NCBI GenBank assembly: GCA_023301405.1
Contig: JALZUX010000509.1
Location: forward strand, 1-8,200
Direction: 5' to 3'
Length of the DNA: 8,200 bases
From: Granulosicoccaceae bacterium
GTDB lineage: Bacteria; Pseudomonadota; Gammaproteobacteria; Granulosicoccales; Granulosicoccaceae
Position numbers and translations under genes: made by a program. The notes under the pieces are model-generated. The model worked only from the letters and a program-made list of their open reading frames with translations, was not told the DNA's origin and made no database searches. Of the stretch, positions 1-6,027 are shown piece after piece. How positions within the stretch are numbered: the stretch's first letter is position 1; each line of letters begins with the position of its first letter.

Positions 1-273
1 AGTTTTATAAGATAACAACGATACCTATCGACAATCTTAATTATTCGCGCAAAGAATAAACGGCAGCCAGAGATGCAGATTCCGGCGATTGAAAAGGCTT
101 GCTGTTTTAATTTGATTCGGTTTGTCTTGTGGAAGTTGCCGTAATACATAACCAAGAAATCGCAATCCCAATGTAGGGCAACCCCCAACGAGCCTAACAT
201 TTTTTAGGTGTGGTGCAACGATGTTACTTCAATATAGCGGCAAGGGTACTTCAACCAAAAAATGTCAAGCCAG

Positions 274-363
274 ACCTCTTGCGTAACATTCTATTAGAGG
301 TTTTAAGATAAGTTTATAGTACCTATAAGCTTGTCTTTCTGGTTCATACCTCTTTCATTCTAT
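274..363 (+). repeat. Structured element: 15-pair hairpin with flanking repeats
   Basis: A long imperfect inverted repeat has arms at 305-319 and 323-337 around a TAC loop. Read as plus-strand RNA, all 15 positions pair, two of them as G-U (309 with 333, 313 with 329). Read from the minus strand these become A-C mismatches, so a plus-strand transcript is favoured. It is enclosed by AGAGGT (296-301) and ACCTCT (348-353). A second ACCTCT lies upstream (274-279) and could compete for AGAGGT. The eight-base direct repeat CATTCTAT stands at 287-294 and 356-363, on both sides. It could be an attenuator-like RNA, a small transposon-derived element with a target duplication, or chance in AT-rich DNA. 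No promoter or gene is firmly linked to it. Confidence 0.4.
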
Positions 364-800
364 GAATAATGATTTTGTGACTAGTCAGGGCGCGCCTGTG
401 AAGGCTGGTTACTGAATAGTGGGAGGAGGACTTCGCACACAACATACATGGGTATTTGAGCACGAACGGACACAGACACGACGGGTATGCTCTATAAGTG
501 ACGGCTTGCACCACTACTGTGTGGTTAATGGTGCTGACGATCAACTCGCGCTCAGTTAGTACGATCTGTTACGACAACGCCGCTACGGCGCTCAGCTGTA
601 CCAACAACACAGACAGGTCCTTTTTTATAACATTGGGGAATGATGCGACGAGCGCCCGACGCTGGCGCGTTATAGATAGATTTATAGCTTACGAGCGCGT
701 CTGGCGCGATAAGTGGAAAAACACCACAGACCCCGAAGGGCTCGTTGGACGAACCATCAGGAATTAGCCCCCCATCTTTCAAACTGCTAAAGCCAGCCTG

Positions 801-826
801 AAAAAGCAACGCTCCCCGATAGGGAG
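801..826 (-). terminator. Weak terminator-like hairpin after fliK
   Basis: The minus strand reads CTCCC-TATCG-GGGAG, a five-base-pair stem, then CGTTGC and five T residues. It starts about 31 bases after the fliK stop, where a rho-independent terminator is expected. The stem is short and the T-run is six bases away, so it would be inefficient; partial read-through or another termination mechanism is possible. Confidence 0.4.
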
Positions 827-857
827 GATTACAATTTCTATCAACAAAAAAACGATT

Positions 858-2351
858 TTAAGCGAACAAATCAACCAGATTCCGACCACCCTCAACACCG
901 CGAGCACGCAATGGCAGATCCGTAGCTGCTGACGGCTGCTGCTGCCTTGCTTTATTGCGCTCAGCCCCTGAGTCACCGGTGAATTGTTCGGCAGCCGCTT
1001 GTTGCTGGCTTGATGACTGTTCTTCGCTTTGGCCACCGTCGCCTAAAGTTATATCAACACTTGAATAGCCCTGCTCCATCAGTTGAGCTCGTATTTTCGG
1101 CAGCATCATTTCAAGCGCTTCCCTGGTCATCGCCTGAGCCGCGTTGATGTGAACGCTCAGCTGGTCGTTTTGAACATCTATTCCGATCTTCAGTGCACCC
1201 AATTCAGCGGGATGCAACTGAATAGTCGCTGCACGTTGACCCTGCTCTAACATAAAACGAAGATTGTTTAGCGACTGGGACTGCACCGCTGCCTGATGAC
1301 GCGGTTCAATAACAGCGCTGGGTCCGCCGGTAGCCCTTAATACGCTTAAACGGTCGGCCAGACTATCAGAACCCGATAGCGGGCTTAGCACGCTCAACTC
1401 CCGTACAGCTCCAAACTCTTTGACAGTGCTTAGCTCGACGCCCGGGTCACTTGCTTTGGTCGCTACCATCGCTTTGGTTTCTAACGCCTCTTTGATGATT
1501 CCTACCAGTTCTTTTTGCACCTCCATCTTCTTAAATACTGCTGGTTCTTTACTAGCAGCATCAACCGGAAGGCCGGGCATTTTGCCGTCATTTGTTTCAG
1601 TGCCAGTGACCGGCAGCGAAGTATTAGCGGACAAGGCAGACACACCCGCTTTATCAAGCAATCGAGTCGATGACTCTGGCATTTTACCTTCAGCATTGGC
1701 TGCCATAGAGCTGCCAATCAGCGATGCTAACGCTCCAACCTTAGCAGCGGGATCAGCGGCGTTGGCAGAATTTTGCACTATCTGCGCTTCTGCAACGGCA
1801 GCCGGTCTATTGAGTGTGGATAGAACAGCTAGCTCTGTTTTATCAGTTGTAGGTAGATCACCCCCGGCTAACTGTGCTTGTGTAACAGCCGCCTTAACCG
1901 CACCGTCAACTAGCATTTCCTCTTCAGCAATGGTTGACATTTCTGGATCATTCTTTAGAACGTCCAAAGGGTTTTCCATGGTCAGGGCCTGAGGCATCGC
2001 CACTGGTTTACGGCCAGCCGTATCGGTATCCGATGCTGCACCACTGGCACCAGCAGCGACCACTGCCCCATCAGCCGCTGGCTTGTCTTGCAGTTCTGCA
2101 TCGCCCTCTGACTCCGCATGAATTGAATCAGCTTCACCATCACGATTCCCGGCTGCAGGTTCTCTTGGTGGTTTTTTTGAGTCAACATTGTTGCGTGACA
2201 ACTCTTTGGCCGAGTCACCGCCTGGTGATGGTAAATTCGCCACCACCTCAGAATACCCCCCAGATCCTTGTGAACCCCCTGAAAAAGAACTTCCTCCTGA
2301 GGCCGAAGGGGGCTTGGAGGCAGGAATATCTCTAGGTAATTGGTCAATCAT
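858..2351 (-). CDS. fliK: FliK, flagellar hook-length control protein
   Basis: A 497-residue secreted ruler protein that measures the hook and switches FlhB from rod/hook to filament export. The N-terminal three quarters is low in complexity and rich in Ala, Ser, Gly, Pro and acidic residues, as FliK rulers are. The C-terminal Flg_hook domain (about 360-440) is well conserved: LNNLRFMLEQGQRAATIQLHP, AELGALKIGIDVQNDQLSVHI, AAQAMTREALEMMLPKIRAQL, EQGYSSVDITLGDG. A Gln/Ser-rich tail ends in GRNLVDLFA. GKMP occurs twice, about 34 residues apart, in the ruler part. The start is the ATG at 2351 with AGGGA six bases upstream. The gene follows fliJ by 54 bases and is the last operon gene in the window. 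Confidence 0.93.
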   Translation of the reverse strand: MIDQLPRDIPASKPPSASGGSSFSGGSQGSGGYSEVVANLPSPGGDSAKELSRNNVDSKKPPREPAAGNRDGEADSIHAESEGDAELQDKPAADGAVVAAGASGAASDTDTAGRKPVAMPQALTMENPLDVLKNDPEMSTIAEEEMLVDGAVKAAVTQAQLAGGDLPTTDKTELAVLSTLNRPAAVAEAQIVQNSANAADPAAKVGALASLIGSSMAANAEGKMPESSTRLLDKAGVSALSANTSLPVTGTETNDGKMPGLPVDAASKEPAVFKKMEVQKELVGIIKEALETKAMVATKASDPGVELSTVKEFGAVRELSVLSPLSGSDSLADRLSVLRATGGPSAVIEPRHQAAVQSQSLNNLRFMLEQGQRAATIQLHPAELGALKIGIDVQNDQLSVHINAAQAMTREALEMMLPKIRAQLMEQGYSSVDITLGDGGQSEEQSSSQQQAAAEQFTGDSGAERNKARQQQPSAATDLPLRARGVEGGRNLVDLFA

Positions 2352-2357
2352 GCATAA

Positions 2358-2362
2358 TCCCT
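2358..2362 (-). promoter_or_regulatory. Ribosome binding site that fixes the fliK start
   Basis: AGGGA on the minus strand lies six bases before the ATG at 2351. It favours this ATG over the in-frame TTG at 2387, which would add 12 residues (MYDYRVSKQGLC) and has no comparable site. Confidence 0.75.
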
Positions 2363-2405
2363 GTTTTGAGACCCGGTAGTCATACAAAGTGATAACGGGT
2401 CAACA

Positions 2406-2825
2406 CTATTTGCCGGCGGATTTCACCTGTTTGTAAATAAGCAATGAATCGGCCACGCCCCTCTGCTTTTTTTGTGACTGAAGTCTCACTTCAGACTGTT
2501 CCCGTTCGGACAATAGTTCCAGAGCTTTTACACGCGCTCGATCAGTTAGCCAACGCTTCTGTTCCACAATTAATAGACGCTGTTGTCGATGTAGCTTTTC
2601 AGCCACTTGCTGAATAGTCATATCAAGCCGCTCAATAAAGCACTGAGCATCGATTATAAGAGCAGGCACTGCAGCATTTGCCGCCTGATACTCATCGCGA
2701 TAAGTTGATAACTGATTGAGCTGCTGCTGAAGCAGTTCAAATCGTTGCGCCACCACACGCACACGCTCTGCACTTTGACTTTCAACGGTTTTAAATCGCG
2801 GCAGACGCTTGGCAATATTGCTCAA
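2406..2825 (-). CDS. fliJ: FliJ, flagellar export stalk/chaperone-escort protein
   Basis: A 139-residue, almost wholly helical protein that sits in the centre of the FliI hexamer, like the F1 gamma stalk, and recycles export chaperones. The family pattern is clear: an N-terminal basic-hydrophobic segment KRLPRFKTVE, a coiled-coil heptad region QRFELLQQQLNQLSTYRDEY (27-46), a second coiled coil at about 64-90, and the typical Trp segment RWLTDRARVKALELLSER (91-108). Length is close to the usual 140-150. The only sensible start is TTG at 2825: an in-frame TAA lies about 18 bases upstream and there is no ATG nearby. The Shine-Dalgarno is weak, so FliJ is probably made at low level or by coupling to fliI. 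It follows fliI by 54 bases. Confidence 0.88.
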   Translation of the reverse strand: MSNIAKRLPRFKTVESQSAERVRVVAQRFELLQQQLNQLSTYRDEYQAANAAVPALIIDAQCFIERLDMTIQQVAEKLHRQQRLLIVEQKRWLTDRARVKALELLSEREQSEVRLQSQKKQRGVADSLLIYKQVKSAGK

Positions 2826-2844
2826 AGCCAGGTTGGCTCTTTAC

Positions 2845-2873
2845 GGTCACTGTGACCAGTTACGTTCAGTAAC
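2845..2873. repeat. Two adjacent inverted repeats in the fliI-fliJ gap
   Basis: The 54-base gap between fliI and fliJ holds a perfect palindrome, GGTCAC-T-GTGACC (2845-2857, 6-base arms around one base). One base further is GTTAC-GTTCA-GTAAC (2859-2873, 5-base arms, 5-base loop). In RNA both could form short hairpins just before the weakly signalled TTG start of fliJ. This could lower or delay fliJ translation, mark an mRNA processing site, or be an operator-like DNA site. The symmetry is seen directly; any role is inferred. Confidence 0.55.
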
Positions 2874-2879
2874 ACGATA

Positions 2880-4259
2880 CTACGTACCCGCTGCCGGGGC
2901 AGTGTGTGACGACACCGGTAACAACTGCTGAAGCTGGGCGATTGATTGCTTCAAATCAAAGCACTCATCAATGGATTGCTGCAGAAGCGCGGTAATAGCG
3001 GGCATTTTTGCAATAGCTTCATCCAGCAGAGGATCTGCACCTGAGTGATACATTCCCAGTGATAGCAAATCAACATTCTGTTGATAATGGGAATACAACC
3101 TGGCCAACTCAATTGTGCTTTGCTGGTGAACTGGAGTGGTCACTACATTTCTTAATCTACTGGCGGATGCAAGAATATCAATCGCAGGGAAATGCCCTGA
3201 CTCAGCCAATGCGCGAGACAGAATAATGTGCCCATCAAGAAAAGACTTGGCTACCTCTGCCAACGGATCCTGTGTGTCTGTTGCTTCCATTAATAATGTA
3301 TAAACCGCCGTAACAGATCCTTCAGAAGAACATCCTGCTCTTTCAAGCATCAGTGGCAAGTCAGCCATTACGGAAGGTGGGTATCCGCTCGCAACTGGTA
3401 ATTCACCAGCGGCTAAGCCTAGCTCACGGCCCGCGTGCGCATAGCGGGTTAACGAATCTACCAATAAAAGTACATGATGGCCACGGTCTCGGAAATATTC
3501 AGCGATAGCGTTTGCATACCGTGCGCCAGAAACTTTACGAAGCGCTGTGTGATCGGCAGGGACAGCGACGACGACTGTGTTTTTTAATCCTTCAGGGCCT
3601 AAAATAGTTTCTACAAACTCTCGCACCTCACGGCCTCGTTCACCCAGAAGGCACACTACCGTAATATCGGCAGCGGTATGACGCGTCATCATGCCCAGCA
3701 AAACACTTTTTCCCAGACCACTCGCGGCAAAAAGTCCCACTCGCTGACCGCGCCCCAGTGTCAACACAGAATTAATAGCTCGCACCCCGACATCTAGCGG
3801 TTGTTCAATCGGTGCACGGCGCAGCGGATTTAGCGTTTGCGCATTCAAGCTAACTGGAGCAACGTTTGTGATATGGCCACCGCCGTCCATCGGGTCACCA
3901 ACGCTGTCAATCACCCGCCCCAACAGGCCATAACCAACCGGCGCCCGCTGCCCATAGCCTTGCGGTGAAACAGCGGCCCCGGGTAGTAGGTCAGCATGAT
4001 GGTCAAATGCAAACAGATGAGTTTCATCACCATCAAACCCAGTCGCTAGCGCTTCAATAACGTCGCCGGTAGAAGTCTTAACGTGGCAGATTTCACCACG
4101 CTGGGCAACGCATCCTCTGGCTGTTAACAAATGCCCCGAGAAGCGGGTAAGAACACCTTGAATCGGCAACCCTGGATACGCCACACCACTTCGCATATCA
4201 CGCAACTGTTGCAAGCACTGATTGGGCTGGGGGTGCGACAATTCATTATCGGTACTCAT
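2880..4259 (-). CDS. fliI: FliI, flagellar type III export ATPase
   Basis: A 459-residue ATPase of the F1-beta/type III secretion family that drives unloading and unfolding of export substrates. After an N-terminal beta-barrel domain (about 30-105) and the GRVIDSVGDPMDGGG region (114-128), the catalytic core shows Walker A AASGLGKS (178-185), GERGREV with the likely catalytic Glu211, Walker B HVLLLVDSLTRYA (Asp268), SGYPPSVMADLP (291-302), LDGHIILSRALAESGHFPAIDI, and the likely arginine finger in SASR (Arg368). Walker A has AASG where Salmonella FliI has AGSG, a conservative change that keeps GKS. The protein looks active. Start is ATG with GAGG eight bases upstream, overlapping the fliH stop, so the two genes are probably translated in a coupled way. 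Confidence 0.96.
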   Translation of the reverse strand: MSTDNELSHPQPNQCLQQLRDMRSGVAYPGLPIQGVLTRFSGHLLTARGCVAQRGEICHVKTSTGDVIEALATGFDGDETHLFAFDHHADLLPGAAVSPQGYGQRAPVGYGLLGRVIDSVGDPMDGGGHITNVAPVSLNAQTLNPLRRAPIEQPLDVGVRAINSVLTLGRGQRVGLFAASGLGKSVLLGMMTRHTAADITVVCLLGERGREVREFVETILGPEGLKNTVVVAVPADHTALRKVSGARYANAIAEYFRDRGHHVLLLVDSLTRYAHAGRELGLAAGELPVASGYPPSVMADLPLMLERAGCSSEGSVTAVYTLLMEATDTQDPLAEVAKSFLDGHIILSRALAESGHFPAIDILASASRLRNVVTTPVHQQSTIELARLYSHYQQNVDLLSLGMYHSGADPLLDEAIAKMPAITALLQQSIDECFDLKQSIAQLQQLLPVSSHTAPAAGT

Positions 4260-4269
4260 CTTGATTGCC

Positions 4270-4956
4270 TCATTTCAGAGCCCCCGCACACACACGCTTT
4301 AGCATTTCATCAATACCCCCGTGAACATGACTGTTACCTCTGGATACAACAAATTGACCAGCGGCCATCGAGTTATCTGTCACCCAATCGATAGCGGTAA
4401 AATCAGGTGCTTCACCTTTGGCGTTTAGATCGACACCGTCTTTAAGCGCTTGCAAACGAGTAAGATCGTCAGGGTGCACAGACACCTGCACAGGACTAGA
4501 CGCTGCTGGTAAGCGGGCCACGGCATCAGTGATAAATGAACCAAGCATCTCCGGTGAAAGCTGCAATTCATGCTTCACAATTGAACGCGCCATGTCTAAC
4601 GCCAGTTCAAGTAGTTCGGCTGTTACCTCTTCAGTGACGCAACTCACCGGACTGGCAAGCACCTTAGCCATTGCCTGAACACTATCGAGCTGAGATTTCA
4701 TCTCCGCCTCAGCGATCTTCAGCCCTTCTGCATACCCTTGCGCGTAGCCCTCAGTAGCCTTTTGTGATCCCTCAGCGGCACCACCCACACCTGATGACTC
4801 GGATTTATCAATGGCTGCCGCGCCTTCCCGCGGGCCGGGAACTAAAGTAACAACCGAACTTGATGATTTATTCAAGTCTGGAATCCGCCACTTCTCAACC
4901 ACTCCTACCGCCGCTTTATTTGCAGGTACAATCCTCGATAGTGTCGGCATACTCAT
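4270..4956 (-). CDS. fliH: FliH, flagellar export ATPase regulator/stator
   Basis: A 228-residue cytoplasmic protein that, as a dimer, holds the FliI ATPase and links it to the C-ring. The N-terminus contains WRIPDL (Trp23), in the place where FliH uses tryptophans to dock on FliN/FlhA. A low-complexity stretch (about 30-68) leads to glycine-repeat helices of the GxxxG type, EGYAQGYAEG at 69-78, a FliH hallmark. The C-terminal domain (about 105-225) has LLELALDMARSIVKHEL and VQVSVHPDDLTRLQAL, as in FliH/YscL/V-type ATPase subunit E. The start ATG has GGAAG four bases upstream; a second ATG two codons in (10 bases from that site) is equally possible. Its stop is 10 bases before fliI, and part of that stop forms the fliI ribosome binding site. 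Confidence 0.92.
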   Translation of the reverse strand: MSMPTLSRIVPANKAAVGVVEKWRIPDLNKSSSSVVTLVPGPREGAAAIDKSESSGVGGAAEGSQKATEGYAQGYAEGLKIAEAEMKSQLDSVQAMAKVLASPVSCVTEEVTAELLELALDMARSIVKHELQLSPEMLGSFITDAVARLPAASSPVQVSVHPDDLTRLQALKDGVDLNAKGEAPDFTAIDWVTDNSMAAGQFVVSRGNSHVHGGIDEMLKRVCAGALK

Positions 4957-5013
4957 AATGCTTCCATCGCTTAGCTATTCGGTGCTTGAGCGTTTACTGA
5001 TGAGATCGAACAC

Positions 5014-6027
5014 CTAGACGAAATCATCACTGCTGCCTGCCATCATCATTCGACCTTCTTCAGTAAGCTTGGTCGCAATGGTCAGAACCTCACGTTGCGC
5101 TTCCTCGACTTCTGTCAATCTAACTGGACCACTGGCTTCGAGATCATCCTTCAATAAATCAGCAGCATTCTTTGACATATTTTTGAACACTTTGTCTTTC
5201 ATTTCTTCACTGGCACCTTTCAGCACCAATAGCAATCGTTCATTTGGAACTTCACGTAGCAAGGTCTGCATGCCACGATCATCAGCACCGAGTAAGCTCT
5301 CAAAGATAAACATCTTAGCTTTTATCTTTTCACTCATGCCCTCTTGAAGCTCTTCAATCTGCTCAAGAATTTTTTCTTCCATGGCAGTAGGAACAACATT
5401 GAGAATTTCCGCTCCGGTTTTTATGCCACCCACGTCCGTCAGCAAATGACCGGGATTCTCCTGGAAACTCTGTGCAATTATTTCATCAAGCTCTTCTAGA
5501 GCTTCAGGGTGTATTGAATCAAGTTCAATTACCCTGACCAGCACGTCGGCTCGTACGTCCTCTGGTAAAAAACCCAACACTTCACCCGCGTGAGACCGCT
5601 GCAAAACACTTAATACGGCCGCTATCACCTGTGGATGCTCGTTAGAGATAATTTTTGCCACACTGCGCGCCGACATCCACTTTAAAGACTCCAGACCGAT
5701 AGGTCTGTTTTCCTGTTCGATCTGCGCCAATACATTACCGGCTTTTTCCCGACCAAGCGCACGTACCAGTAGATCCTGAAAGTATTGCCCCCCTCCGAGG
5801 GAAGACTCATCTTGAACATCTTCAACAAATTTATCCAACGCCCCGGCTATCGCCGATTGCGATATTTTTGGCAAGCCATTGACTGCTTCACCAATGCTTT
5901 GTACCTCTTCCGGCTCAATGTACTTAAGCACACCCTCGGCATCTGACTCGCCAAGCGCCATCAACAGAATGGCAGCGTACTCGGGACCAGAGATACCGTC
6001 GCCATTTCCGGCTTTATTGTCAGGCAC
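5014..6027 (-). CDS. fliG: FliG, flagellar motor switch (C-ring rotor) protein
   Basis: A 337-residue soluble protein at the top of the C-ring. It binds the FliF tail through its N-terminal domain, FliM through its middle domain, and the MotA stator through its C-terminal domain. Visible marks are the N-terminal helices (PEYAAILLMALGE, 15-27), the middle-domain EHPQ motif at 130-133, and the C-terminal segment LLREVPNERLLLVLKGAS followed by NMSKNAADLLKDDL and GPVRLTEVEEAQ (about 256-311). The start is GTG with a strong upstream site in fliF; the gene overlaps fliF by 8 bases. Length matches the family (about 330-340). In the torque helix, the position aligned with E. coli Arg281 is Asn287 here (codon AAT), preceded by Lys286, while the Asp-Asp pair (295-296) and Arg303 are kept. 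A 57-base gap separates it from fliH. Confidence 0.97.
   Translation of the reverse strand: MPDNKAGNGDGISGPEYAAILLMALGESDAEGVLKYIEPEEVQSIGEAVNGLPKISQSAIAGALDKFVEDVQDESSLGGGQYFQDLLVRALGREKAGNVLAQIEQENRPIGLESLKWMSARSVAKIISNEHPQVIAAVLSVLQRSHAGEVLGFLPEDVRADVLVRVIELDSIHPEALEELDEIIAQSFQENPGHLLTDVGGIKTGAEILNVVPTAMEEKILEQIEELQEGMSEKIKAKMFIFESLLGADDRGMQTLLREVPNERLLLVLKGASEEMKDKVFKNMSKNAADLLKDDLEASGPVRLTEVEEAQREVLTIATKLTEEGRMMMAGSSDDFV

Larger units (their letters stand above)
1..857. other. Region without a supportable gene, downstream of fliK
   Basis: No recognised protein or RNA gene is seen in these 857 bases. The first part (to about 380) is AT-rich, about 28-48% GC per 60 bases in the lines I counted; the second part (about 420-600) is about 53-55%. 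It holds the structured element at 274-363, a GCACCA/TGGTGC hairpin (508-534), a CGCCG-CTA-CGGCG hairpin (578-590), a GCGCC/GGCGC hairpin (652-668), and on the minus strand a GGTTCGT-CCA-ACGAGCC stem (739-755) next to CCC-TTCG-GGG (731-740). GCGCTCAG is repeated at 548-555 and 588-595. Two overlapping open frames, 498-767 plus (89 codons from GTG, 79 from ATG at 528) and 552-809 minus, match nothing I recognise. It may be a gene remnant, a regulatory region of an unseen neighbour, or spacer. Confidence 0.6.

Noticed and set aside
191..198. An integron attC-like core, GCCTAAC at 192-198.
   Set aside because: No matching GTTRRRY core with suitable spacing was found in the flank, and there is no integrase or cassette ORF.
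1..857. tRNA, rRNA, tmRNA, RNase P RNA or a CRISPR array in the gene-free region.
   Set aside because: No cloverleaf, conserved RNA core or regularly spaced repeat was seen on either strand by eye.
1420..1992. A 190-codon plus-strand open frame.
   Set aside because: It is antisense to the Ala/Ser-rich part of fliK, where biased composition leaves the opposite strand free of stops; the translation looks like low-complexity Ser/Ala/Thr.
2352..2387. Longer FliK starting at TTG 2387.
   Set aside because: The ATG at 2351 has a good ribosome site six bases upstream; the extra 12 residues have no support.
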